This document shows, one piece after another, positions 55,613-63,578 of a stretch of DNA of 64,000 bases (its first letter is position 1; each line of letters begins with the position of its first letter). This DNA comes from Paraburkholderia silvatlantica (GTDB lineage Bacteria; Pseudomonadota; Gammaproteobacteria; Burkholderiales; Burkholderiaceae), in NCBI RefSeq assembly GCF_003096715.1, contig NZ_QEOL01000009.1, positions 124,001 through 188,000 of the forward strand, written 5' to 3'. Below the pieces are notes generated by a model. The model had not been told where the DNA came from. It did not search any database and saw only the letters and a list, made by a program, of their open reading frames with translations. Made by a program: the position numbers and the translations under genes.

Positions 55613-57148
55613 ATGTCCACGATATCCGACCCGGTGTGTGCACCGCCCACCCACGCGGCGCAGCCCGGCTACCGCACGCTGTGGCGCTGGCATTTTTACG
55701 CGGGCCTCTTCGTCATGCCCTTGCTGCTCGTGCTCGCCATTACGGGGACGATCTACTGCTTCCAGCCGCAGATCGAACCGCTGCTTTACCCGCATCGGCT
55801 GGTGGTCGCGCCCGCGGCTACACCGCGCCTGCCCGTGGATGCGCTGCTGGCTCGCGCGCGAACCGCGCTGCCGCCAGACGCGCGTGCCCTGCGCGCCCAC
55901 GTCGAGTCGGATCCCGCGCGCAGCGCCGAATTCGTTTTCGCGCTGCCTGATGGGACCAAAACGGGGACCAAAACGGGGACCCAAGAGAGCGTCTACGTGA
56001 ATCCCTATGATGGCGCGGTGCTCGGCACGCTCGACGTCGATCGCCGCTTCATGCAGGTCGACCGCATGCTGCATCGCAAGCTCCTGCTCGGCAAACCCGG
56101 CGAGCTGCTCATGGAACTGGCCGCCTGCTGGACGCTCGTGATGCTCGCCACCGGCATTGCGCTCTGGTGGCCGGGCGCGGGCGCGTCGTGGCCAGCCGCC
56201 CTGCTGCCTCGCTTCGGCACGCGCGGACGGCCATTCTGGAAGAGCGTGCACGCGAGCGTCGGTATCTGGCTCGCCGTGGGCGCGCTCGCGTTCGTGCTGA
56301 GCGGCTTGCCGTGGACGGGCTCGTGGGGCAAGCAGTTCAAGGCGCTTGCCACGCGCGCGAGCCTCGGCGCGCCGCGCGGCGCCTGGGGCGGCGGCCTCGC
56401 GCTGAAGTCGGCCTTGCCGGGTGCGCCGGCCGCCGCCGCAGCAGCAAGCGGCGCGGCGGAGAACCCTCCCGCAGGCCACGCCGACCGCCGGGAACACAGC
56501 GCAGAGCACGCGGGCCACAACATGGCGTCGATGCCGGGCATGGTGATGGACGACCTGCCGCTGCCGCTCGTGCCCTGGGCGGTCGGCGCGGTTCCCGTGC
56601 CGCACTCGCCTGACGCGTCCAGCACGCCGCAACACTGGACGCTCGCTCAGGTCGTTGCCCAGATGCGCGATCTCGGCGTGCGCGGCGGCTACGACATCGT
56701 GCTGCCCGCCACGCCCGATGGCGTCTACACGGTCTCGTACTTTCCGCCCGATCCGAAAGCGGAGCGCACGGTGTATATCGACCAGTACAGCGGCGCCGTG
56801 CTCAGGGACATTCGCTATGAGGATTACGGCGCAGTCTCGCAAGCCATTTCATATGGCACGTCGCTGCACATGGGCCGCTATTTCGGCCTCGCGAACCAGC
56901 TGATCTGCGCGGCGATCTCGCTGGGCCTTGGCGCGCTTGCGGTAACCGGCTTCGTGATGTGGTGGATGCGCCGTCCCGCGCGCGCGAAGGGCGCGTCAAT
57001 GCTCGCCGCGCCGCCAAGCGAGCGCGCTGTGCCCCCGCTGCGCGCCTGGAAGACCGGTCTCGTACTGCTCGGCATCGTGTTTCCCCTGATGGGCGCGACG
57101 CTCGTGGCGGTCTGGCTGTTCGACCGCGCAGCCTTCCGACGCGCCTAG
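55613..57148 (+). CDS. PepSY-associated membrane protein (metal reductase-like)
   Basis: A 511-residue inner-membrane protein with four helices and periplasmic PepSY domains. WHFYAGLFVMPLLLVLAITG is the first helix, VHASVGIWLAVGALAFVLSG the third, and YIDQYSGAVLRDI and VYVNPYDGAVLG are PepSY strands. A His/Met-rich loop (residues about 300-330, including HAGHNMASMPGMVM) could bind metal. The protein contains in-frame 12-bp repeats (TGTKTGTKTG). It follows the TonB receptor and probably reduces or moves the imported metal. Ribosome site AGGGAG. Confidence 0.9.
   Translation: MSTISDPVCAPPTHAAQPGYRTLWRWHFYAGLFVMPLLLVLAITGTIYCFQPQIEPLLYPHRLVVAPAATPRLPVDALLARARTALPPDARALRAHVESDPARSAEFVFALPDGTKTGTKTGTQESVYVNPYDGAVLGTLDVDRRFMQVDRMLHRKLLLGKPGELLMELAACWTLVMLATGIALWWPGAGASWPAALLPRFGTRGRPFWKSVHASVGIWLAVGALAFVLSGLPWTGSWGKQFKALATRASLGAPRGAWGGGLALKSALPGAPAAAAAASGAAENPPAGHADRREHSAEHAGHNMASMPGMVMDDLPLPLVPWAVGAVPVPHSPDASSTPQHWTLAQVVAQMRDLGVRGGYDIVLPATPDGVYTVSYFPPDPKAERTVYIDQYSGAVLRDIRYEDYGAVSQAISYGTSLHMGRYFGLANQLICAAISLGLGALAVTGFVMWWMRRPARAKGASMLAAPPSERAVPPLRAWKTGLVLLGIVFPLMGATLVAVWLFDRAAFRRA
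55952..55982. repeat. 12-bp in-frame tandem repeat in the PepSY gene
   Basis: GGGACCAAAACG occurs at 55952-55963 and 55964-55975, with a partial third unit after. It encodes Gly-Thr-Lys-Thr repeats in a periplasmic loop, so copy number can change without frameshift. Confidence 0.85.
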
Positions 57149-57269
57149 AAGCGGTCGTCCTGCCGGCATCGGCGGCATCGGCGGCCCTGCGGTAATCTGC
57201 GGACACAATTGCGTCTGAACCTGGCTGCGCCAAACGGTTTCAAACGTTTGTATCTATGCGGAGACGATC

Positions 57270-57635
57270 GTGTTGCGGCTAATTTCGACACTGGGCGCGG
57301 CGGCAGTGCTCGCAGGCTGCGCGGTCGCGCCTTATCCCGGGTACCCGGGATATGACGGCTATGACTACGGCTACCCCTACTACTCGGGCTATCCGTACGC
57401 CTACGGTTACGACTACTACCCCGGTTATTTCGGCGGCGGCTACGGGGGCGTCGCCATCTGGGGCGGTGGCGGCGGATGCTGCTATCACCATGGCTGGCAC
57501 GGCAACGGTTGGCACGGTGGCGGCGGGCATGGAGGCGGTTGGCACGGCGGCGGGGGGCACGGCGGCTGGCATGGAGGCGGTGGCGGCACTTGGCAAGGCG
57601 GTGGCATGGGAGCCGGTGGCGGCCACGGCCACTAA
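57270..57635 (+). CDS. Small Gly/Tyr/His-rich lipoprotein
   Basis: A 121-residue lipoprotein with signal peptide and lipobox VLAGC (Cys17). The mature part has a Tyr/Gly/Pro-rich segment (YPGYPGYDGYDYGYPYY) and then repeated HGGG and WHGG blocks, ending in HGH. The start is GTG with GGAGA upstream. No family beyond low-complexity envelope proteins is recognised. The many His and paired Cys might bind metal, but that is speculation. Single gene after the metal cassette. Confidence 0.75.
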   Translation: MLRLISTLGAAAVLAGCAVAPYPGYPGYDGYDYGYPYYSGYPYAYGYDYYPGYFGGGYGGVAIWGGGGGCCYHHGWHGNGWHGGGGHGGGWHGGGGHGGWHGGGGGTWQGGGMGAGGGHGH

Positions 57636-57712
57636 CCGGTCACCACGCGATCACGGCGGGACCGCTCCATTGAAGCGGCCCGTGTGCCGTGCGCGCGAGC
57701 GCGGCGCCCCGC

Positions 57713-58423
57713 TTACACGCGCCCGTTCACGGGAATCAGCGCTCCGGTAATCGCCTGCGCGTCCGCGCCCAGCAAAAACGCGATCACCGTCGCGATCTCG
57801 CGCGGCTGCACCCAGCGCGTGAAATCGGCGTCCGGCATGTCGGCGCGGTTTTGCGGCGTGTCGATGATGCTCGGCAGAATCGCATTCACCGTCACGCCCT
57901 TGTCCTTCAGTTCCTCCGAGAGCGCTTCCGTCAAGCGCGCCACGCCCGCCTTCGACGCCGAATACGCGCCCATGCCGAGCCCCGCCTTGAGTCCCGCGCC
58001 CGCGCCGATGTTGACCACACGCCCCGCGCCGCTCTGCACGAGATGAGGCAGCGCGGCCTTCGAGGCATTGAGCGCCGTCTTCACGTTCAAATCGAACATC
58101 AGATCCCACGTGCGCGCGTCGCCGTCGCCAATCGTCTCCCACCGGAACGCGCCCGCCACGTTGACGAGCGCGTCGAGCCCGCCGAGCTTGCCCTGCAACG
58201 TGCTGAACGCAGTCTGCGCCGCGTTCGCGTCGACGAGATCGACGCCGCCCATGCACAGCGCGCCCGCGAGCGCGCCGGGCAGCGCCGCCGCTGCGGGGGC
58301 TGCACCCCGGCCGATCAGCGCCACGCGGGCGCCGCGTTCGGCCAGCAATAGCGCCGTCACCAACCCCAGGTTGCCGAAACCGCCCGTCACCGCGACGACT
58401 TTACCGTTCATACCGTTTTCCAT
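57713..58423 (-). CDS. Short-chain dehydrogenase/reductase family protein
   Basis: A 236-residue SDR with GGFGNLGLVTALLLAE as the cofactor loop, NVAGAFRWETIGDGD, VVNIGAGAGLKAGLG and the catalytic YSASK at about residues 150-155. The active-site Ser position is occupied by GAGAG-type residues (NIGAGAG), a slightly unusual form. Substrate unknown. Leftward, 98 bp from the sterol desaturase gene, which may be co-transcribed. Confidence 0.88.
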   Translation of the reverse strand: MENGMNGKVVAVTGGFGNLGLVTALLLAERGARVALIGRGAAPAAAALPGALAGALCMGGVDLVDANAAQTAFSTLQGKLGGLDALVNVAGAFRWETIGDGDARTWDLMFDLNVKTALNASKAALPHLVQSGAGRVVNIGAGAGLKAGLGMGAYSASKAGVARLTEALSEELKDKGVTVNAILPSIIDTPQNRADMPDADFTRWVQPREIATVIAFLLGADAQAITGALIPVNGRV

Positions 58424-58521
58424 GCGCTTGTTCCTCTCATTCCTTCGCTAACCTGATTCGATGAGGCCCGCGACCGGTGCGGGCGCCGCTGGCGCCACGT
58501 TACGCGACGTGCGGCCTGCCA

Positions 58522-59463
58522 TCAACCCGCGCTCGGGCGTCCGTGCCGTGCGTCGGCGCGTACCGTGGCGAGCGCGCGCTGCTTGCGCAGGTTCTCCGTG
58601 GTGTCGCCGCCGCCGTCCGCGCGCCAGCCAGGCGGCAGGAAAACGTAGCGTACGGCAGTCCAGACGTTCTGCGCCGTCACGACGTCGCGTGCGAGCGTCG
58701 CCCAGTGTTCCAGTTCGACGACGAACGGATTGCGCGAGCGAACGGGCGTCACGAGGCCGTAGCGGCAAGGCTCTTCGGCACGCTCCGGCACATAAGTGCC
58801 GAACAGGCGGTCGAAAATGATCAGGACTCCGCCGTAGTTTGCATCGAGATAGTCGACGTTCGAAGCATGGTGCACGCGGTGGTTGGACGGCGTGTTGAAC
58901 ACGTACTCGAGCCAGCCGAGCTTCGGAATCCACGTGTTGTGCAGCCAGAACTGATAGAGCAGGTTCAGCGAGAGAATGGCGAGCACGACTTCGGGCCGCA
59001 CGCCGAGCCACACGAGCGGCGCGAAGAACATGGCGGGGCCGGTGAGCTTGCCGGTCCATCCCAGCCGGTACGCAGACGAAAGCGTCAACTGGTTCGGCGA
59101 ATGGTGCACGGCATGCGTGGCCCAGAAGAAGCGGATGCGGTGCGACGCGCGGTGATACCAGTAATAGCAGAACTCCTGACCGATGAAGACCAGCGACACG
59201 AGTGCAACCGTGTCGATATCCAGCGTGAAGAGGCGATGCTCCCATGCGAAATCGAGAATCGGCGTGGCAAGCGAAAGCGGCAGGAGCGCGAAGAGCTTGC
59301 GGCCCGCGAGGTCGGCGAGCGAAAGCCAAACCTCAGACCAGGCGAAAGCGGGCTCTCCCGCTGTTTCGCGGCGCTTACTGAACGTGAGGACGCACGCCTC
59401 GATCAGCGAAACGGCAACGACGAACAGCGTGACATAGAACGCGAGTTTTCCTGTAGTGAGCAT
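58522..59463 (-). CDS. Sterol desaturase/fatty acid hydroxylase family protein
   Basis: A 313-residue membrane protein with the three diiron histidine boxes HRASH, HAVHHS and HRVHHA, and four or more helices. It belongs to the FA_hydroxylase superfamily. Bacterial members can act on lipids or hopanoid-like compounds; the exact reaction is unknown. It is followed on the same strand by an SDR gene. A methionine at the start of a helix gives a clear N-terminus. Confidence 0.92.
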   Translation of the reverse strand: MLTTGKLAFYVTLFVVAVSLIEACVLTFSKRRETAGEPAFAWSEVWLSLADLAGRKLFALLPLSLATPILDFAWEHRLFTLDIDTVALVSLVFIGQEFCYYWYHRASHRIRFFWATHAVHHSPNQLTLSSAYRLGWTGKLTGPAMFFAPLVWLGVRPEVVLAILSLNLLYQFWLHNTWIPKLGWLEYVFNTPSNHRVHHASNVDYLDANYGGVLIIFDRLFGTYVPERAEEPCRYGLVTPVRSRNPFVVELEHWATLARDVVTAQNVWTAVRYVFLPPGWRADGGGDTTENLRKQRALATVRADARHGRPSAG

Positions 59464-59795
59464 GATGGATCGTGTGCAATAGGCGCGTCTTGCGCGGTGA
59501 AGAAAGACGCGTGTTGCACGGATGCATCCCGGCGTCGCGTCGGATGAAAGGCACTGTAGTGGCGCGCCACGGGAAAAACCACGCGCAAAGTATGTCGGGA
59601 TATGTCACGCGCCCGGCGGGCCAAACACGCCAATACGCCTGCCCCGCCGCGCGCGCGGGGAGCGCGCGCCAGAGGCAACGCGACGTGTAACACGGCGACA
59701 TGGTTTACGACGCGACTTGCGCAGAGCCCGGCCCTATAGTTCGTTCCGCTGACACGCCGCAGCGTGCCCCCCGAAACGAACCGCAAGGACCTCTG
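59464..59795. other. 332-bp divergent intergenic region
   Basis: Between the sterol desaturase gene and the repeat-rich exported protein gene. It should contain promoters for both. AAGGAC before 59796 is the only ribosome site seen. Nothing else was recognised. Confidence 0.45.
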
Positions 59796-60848
59796 ATGAA
59801 AACGCTCCCCCTCGTTGCCGCCGCGCTCATCGGCTTCGCCAGCGCCCCCGCCTTCGCCGGCTGGTCAGGCCACGGCACGGCGTACACGCCGCACGGCACT
59901 TACAACGGCGCGCACTACGGTTCCTGCGGCGGCGGCACCTGCTCGCATGCGGGCGGCGTAGCCGGTCCCTGGGGCGGCATCGCCACCAACAGCGGTTCCG
60001 TCACGCGCACCGCGCCGGGCCAGTTCAGCAACAGCGGCACGGCCTACGGCCCGAATGGCCGCTCGGTCCAGCATTCGGGCAATACCAGTTGCGCGGGCGG
60101 CACCTGCTCGCACACCGGCTCGCTCGACGGCTCCGATGGCCGCAGCGCGAGCACCTCGGGCAGCGTGACGCGCACGGCGCCGGGCCAATACTCGTCGACA
60201 GGCACGGTCACGACGGGCAACGGCAACACGTACGGGCACTCGGCGTCCACGACCTGTGCGGGCAACACGTGCAACCGGTCGGGCACCGTCACCGGCTCGC
60301 AGGGCGGCAGCGTCTACCACTCGGGCAGCGCCACGGGCGTCGGAACCGGCGTGGTGACCACGAGCGGCGGAACGACCGTCGTCCACGGCGGCACGGTCAC
60401 CACAGGCGGCACGACGGTGGTGCATGGCACGGGTTCGACCGCCGGCACGGTCGCCACCACGGGCACGACGGTCGCCGTCGTGGGCGCCCCGGCCCCCGCG
60501 CCCGCGCCGGTCGTCGTCGTGCCGCCGCCGCCCGGCACCACGGTGTATGTCGCCCCGCCGCCGCCCGCCCCCAAGACGGTGGTCGTCGCACCCGCACCCG
60601 TACCGCAGACGGTTTATGTCGCGCCGCCCGCACCGAAAACCGTCTATGTCGCGCCGGCACCCGCACCGAAAACCGTCCATGTCGCGCCGGCACCCGCACC
60701 GAAGGTCGTCTATGTGACGCCTCCGGCACCCAAGGTCGTCTATGTGGGCCAGCCGCTGCCGCGCGCCGTGTACATCGCCCCGCGCCCCGCCGTGTGGGTT
60801 CCCGGCCACTGGGTCGGCCGCGTGTGGATCCCCGCCCACTGGGCGTGA
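59796..60848 (+). CDS. Repeat-rich exported protein with Cys pairs and Pro/Val tail
   Basis: A 350-residue secreted protein with a signal peptide (cleaved after PAFA, residue 21). The first 190 residues repeat a Gly/Ser/Thr pattern three times, each with a CxGGTC-type Cys pair (CGGGTC, CAGGTC, CAGNTC) and SVTRTAPGQ motifs. A Pro/Val-rich part follows with several APKTVYVAP-like units. It ends WVPGHWVGRVWIPAHWA, as in YXWGXW-repeat proteins. It is probably a cell-surface or periplasmic structural protein; no enzymatic domain is seen. Confidence 0.8.
   Translation: MKTLPLVAAALIGFASAPAFAGWSGHGTAYTPHGTYNGAHYGSCGGGTCSHAGGVAGPWGGIATNSGSVTRTAPGQFSNSGTAYGPNGRSVQHSGNTSCAGGTCSHTGSLDGSDGRSASTSGSVTRTAPGQYSSTGTVTTGNGNTYGHSASTTCAGNTCNRSGTVTGSQGGSVYHSGSATGVGTGVVTTSGGTTVVHGGTVTTGGTTVVHGTGSTAGTVATTGTTVAVVGAPAPAPAPVVVVPPPPGTTVYVAPPPPAPKTVVVAPAPVPQTVYVAPPAPKTVYVAPAPAPKTVHVAPAPAPKVVYVTPPAPKVVYVGQPLPRAVYIAPRPAVWVPGHWVGRVWIPAHWA
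60600..60750. repeat. Pro-rich coding repeats, about 27-33 bp period
   Basis: The segment encodes five near-copies of (A/P)PAPK(T/V)V(Y/H)V(A/T)P. Units differ at a few bases, with the longest identity around 60640-60700. The repeat could vary in copy number. Confidence 0.75.
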
Positions 60849-60950
60849 ACCATCACCGGCGGCTGCGCATTCGCATGACTCGCAGCCGCCCGCCTCATTC
60901 GCTTGATCAACCGGCCGGCGAGCTACGTCGGCCACCTCACGGAGAACACC

Positions 60951-61262
60951 ATGAAGAAGATGATCGCCGCCCTCGTTTTGTGTATCGTTTCAGCAGCGGT
61001 TTGCGTGCCGGCGTCGGCTCAGGCCTTGCCAGGCGGTTCAGGCGCCACCGGCAGCGCACGCGTCGAACGTATGATGGCGCAGTTGCAAGGGCGTTTCGCC
61101 GCCGCGAACACGACGCATGACGGCAAGCTCACGCGCGAGCAGGCGCAGGCGGGTATGCCGATGGTCGCGCAGCACTTCGACGAAATCGACGCGCAGAAGG
61201 CCGGCTTCGTCACCCTCGCGCAGATCGAGGACTTCATGCGAGCGCGCGCAGCAGCCCGTTGA
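60951..61262 (+). CDS. Small exported EF-hand-like protein
   Basis: A 103-residue protein with a signal peptide (residues 1-23, PASAQA). Two helix-loop-helix segments follow: ANTTHDGKLTREQAQAG and DAQKAGFVTLAQIEDF. Both loops are degenerate EF-hands, with several acidic ligands missing, so calcium binding is doubtful. It sits 16 bp before the response regulator gene. It may be in the same operon and its periplasmic location would suit a link to the sensor, which is inference. Confidence 0.8.
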   Translation: MKKMIAALVLCIVSAAVCVPASAQALPGGSGATGSARVERMMAQLQGRFAAANTTHDGKLTREQAQAGMPMVAQHFDEIDAQKAGFVTLAQIEDFMRARAAAR

Positions 61263-61278
61263 ACGCCGGAGGCGTCAC

Positions 61279-61992
61279 ATGGAGCAGGCGAACAGGATCA
61301 TCGTGCTCGACGACGAAGCCGAACTGCGCAACATGCTGCAGCGCTTTCTCTCGAGCCAGGGTTTCGAGGTGCGCGCCGTCGCCGACGGCAAGCGCCTCGA
61401 CCGCCTGCTCCAGCGCGAGCCCTACGACCTGCTCGTGCTCGATCTCATGATGGAGCCCGAAGACGGCCTCGCGGTCTGCCGCCGCTTGCGCGCCGAAGGC
61501 CAGACGCTGCCGATCCTCATGCTCACCGCGAAGGGCGATGCCGCCGACAAGGTGATCGGACTCGAAACCGGCGCCGACGACTACCTCGCCAAGCCGTTTC
61601 TCCCCGACGAGCTGGTCGCGCGCATTCGCGCCTTGCTGCGCCGCCAGAAGATGGCCTCGGGCGAACCCACGGTCACCTCGCAAATGCTGCGCTTCGGCGA
61701 CTTTCAGTTCGACGTTGGCAAACAAACGCTCTACCGCGACGGCGCGCCCGTCGAGGTCCACTCGGCGCAGATGCTGCTGCTTCACGCGCTCGGCTCGTCG
61801 CCGAACCGCGCCGTGAGCCGCGAGAATCTGCTCGCCCGCGCGCGCGGGCGCGACCACAGCGCGCTCGACCGCAGCGTGGACGTGCAGATCCTGCGCCTGC
61901 GCCAGATCGTCGAGGACGATCCGGCCAAGCCGCGCTTCATCAAGACCGTCTGGGGCATCGGCTACATGCTGGTGGCCGGCGTCGAAACGTAA
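61279..61992 (+). CDS. OmpR family response regulator
   Basis: A 237-residue regulator. The receiver domain has acidic residues 11-12, the phosphorylation site Asp55 (LLVLDLMM) and Lys105 (YLAKPF). The winged-helix Trans_reg_C domain covers about 140-235 (SQMLRFGDFQFD, DVQILRLRQIVEDDPA, VWGIGYMLV). The ATG at 61279 has GGAGG upstream. It overlaps the sensor kinase gene by one base (TAATG). Its targets probably include envelope genes, given EnvZ-like partner architecture. Confidence 0.95.
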   Translation: MEQANRIIVLDDEAELRNMLQRFLSSQGFEVRAVADGKRLDRLLQREPYDLLVLDLMMEPEDGLAVCRRLRAEGQTLPILMLTAKGDAADKVIGLETGADDYLAKPFLPDELVARIRALLRRQKMASGEPTVTSQMLRFGDFQFDVGKQTLYRDGAPVEVHSAQMLLLHALGSSPNRAVSRENLLARARGRDHSALDRSVDVQILRLRQIVEDDPAKPRFIKTVWGIGYMLVAGVET

Positions 61993-63389
61993 TGCACTTG
62001 CGCCTGCCGCGCTCGCTGCTCTCGCGCAACATCGCGCTGCTGGTGGCGCTCGTCGCGCTCTCGCAGGTCTGCTCGCTCGCCGTGCTGCTGCACTTCGTGC
62101 AGCGCCCGCGCATCGAGCGCGCCTCGATCATCTTCGCCGATTACGTCAAGCTGCTCGACACCACGCTCGCGTCCATGCCGCCCGACGAAGGGCGCGCGGC
62201 GGCCGCGCGGCTCGCTGCGCACAAGGCGCTGCCGCCCACGCTGGAGACGCCCGCCGAAACCCACCCGAGCCTCGTCGACTTTTTCCGCACCTGGCAGCGC
62301 GACGTGTTCGTCGAAGCGCTGCAACGCCATCTGCCGCCCGAGCTGCTAGTGCGCTGGGACGCGAGCCACGACGCGCCCGCGGCGGCTGGCGCAGCCGCGC
62401 AGGAGCGCCTGTGGATCCGTCTGCACGCGGCGGGCGAACCGGTCTGGATCGCCCTGCCGATGACCGCCGACGCGCGCGCGAGCGGCATCACCACGGCGTT
62501 GATCCTCTCCGCCGTGCTGGCGCTGCTCGCCGCGCTCACCGGCTACCTGCTGCAGCGCCACATCAACCGGCCGCTGCGCCAGCTCGCGCGCGCGGCACGG
62601 CGTGTGAGCGCCGGCGAAACGCCGCCGCCGCTGCCGACCGACGGTCCGACCGAAATCGCCCAGGTGAGCCGCGCCTTCAACCAGATGACCGAAGCGCTGA
62701 AGCAGGCCGAGGCCACGCGCGCACTGATGCTGGCCGGCGTCTCGCATGACATCCGCACGCCGCTCACGAAACTGCGCCTCGCGATCGCGATGGCCCTGCC
62801 GCGCGGCAGCAACGATGCACTCGTGGCCTCGTCCGAGAGCTATCTGGACCAGATCGACACAATTCTCCAGCAATTCATGGACTACGCCGGCAGCGGCGAG
62901 CGCGAAGCGCCGCAAGCGGGCGACCTCAACGCGCTCGCAGGCCAGCTCGTCGCCGATTTCGCGGGGCTCGGCCATGAATTCGAGTTTGACGAAGGCGAGT
63001 TGCCGGTGTTCGCGTTCCGGCCCATCGCCGTCATGCGTCTGCTGATGAATCTCATGCAGAACGCCGTGAACTACGGACGCACAGGTCTGACGATTCGCAC
63101 CTGGCGCGACGGCGACACCGCCTGTGTGATCGTTGCCGACCGCGGCAACGGCATCCGCGCCGAGGAACTGGAGCGCCTCAAATCGCCCTTCAGCCGCGGC
63201 GCGAACGCCCGTACGCATTCGGGCGGCTCGGGCCTCGGGCTTGCCATCGTCGAGCGCATCGCGCGGCTGCACGGCGGCTCGCTCACGTTCCGCGACCGCG
63301 AAGGCGGCGGCCTCGAAGCCGTGGTGCGCCTGCCGCTGACGCGTCCCTCGTCGAGTCAGAACGGCGCGCTGCCGGCCGCGCACGCGTGA
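61992..63389 (+). CDS. EnvZ-like sensor histidine kinase
   Basis: A 465-residue inner-membrane kinase. Helix 1 covers about 14-36, a periplasmic domain 40-160, helix 2 about 165-187, HAMP 188-240, the H-box with His252 (VSHDIRTPLTKLR), N-box LLMNLMQNAVNYG, and G-boxes DRGNGI and GGSGLGLAIV. The architecture and HDIRTPL motif are typical of EnvZ/RstB-type sensors. It would phosphorylate the response regulator encoded just upstream. The stimulus is not known. Confidence 0.95.
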   Translation: MHLRLPRSLLSRNIALLVALVALSQVCSLAVLLHFVQRPRIERASIIFADYVKLLDTTLASMPPDEGRAAAARLAAHKALPPTLETPAETHPSLVDFFRTWQRDVFVEALQRHLPPELLVRWDASHDAPAAAGAAAQERLWIRLHAAGEPVWIALPMTADARASGITTALILSAVLALLAALTGYLLQRHINRPLRQLARAARRVSAGETPPPLPTDGPTEIAQVSRAFNQMTEALKQAEATRALMLAGVSHDIRTPLTKLRLAIAMALPRGSNDALVASSESYLDQIDTILQQFMDYAGSGEREAPQAGDLNALAGQLVADFAGLGHEFEFDEGELPVFAFRPIAVMRLLMNLMQNAVNYGRTGLTIRTWRDGDTACVIVADRGNGIRAEELERLKSPFSRGANARTHSGGSGLGLAIVERIARLHGGSLTFRDREGGGLEAVVRLPLTRPSSSQNGALPAAHA

Positions 63390-63578
63390 CATGACGCGAC
63401 ATAATTTGCGCGTGGATTTCGCGCGCCCTTGCCCCCATACTTGCGCCTGAGCCTGAGCAGCGGAACAGAAGCCAACCGGAGCCCAGACGTCGAAGCACCC
63501 TGGTCGATAGTTCGCCATCCTTAATGATTTGCGAGTATCGGCAGACACGAGACACTCTTTCAGGCAAAGGACATCGAC

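Noticed and set aside
53098..55650. 850-codon open frame on the minus strand
   Set aside because: Antisense shadow of the TonB receptor gene; Arg/Val/His-rich composition without recognisable motifs.
57476..57673. Arg-rich small frame overlapping the Gly/His-rich lipoprotein gene
   Set aside because: Frame-shifted reading of the HGGG repeats; no start signal.
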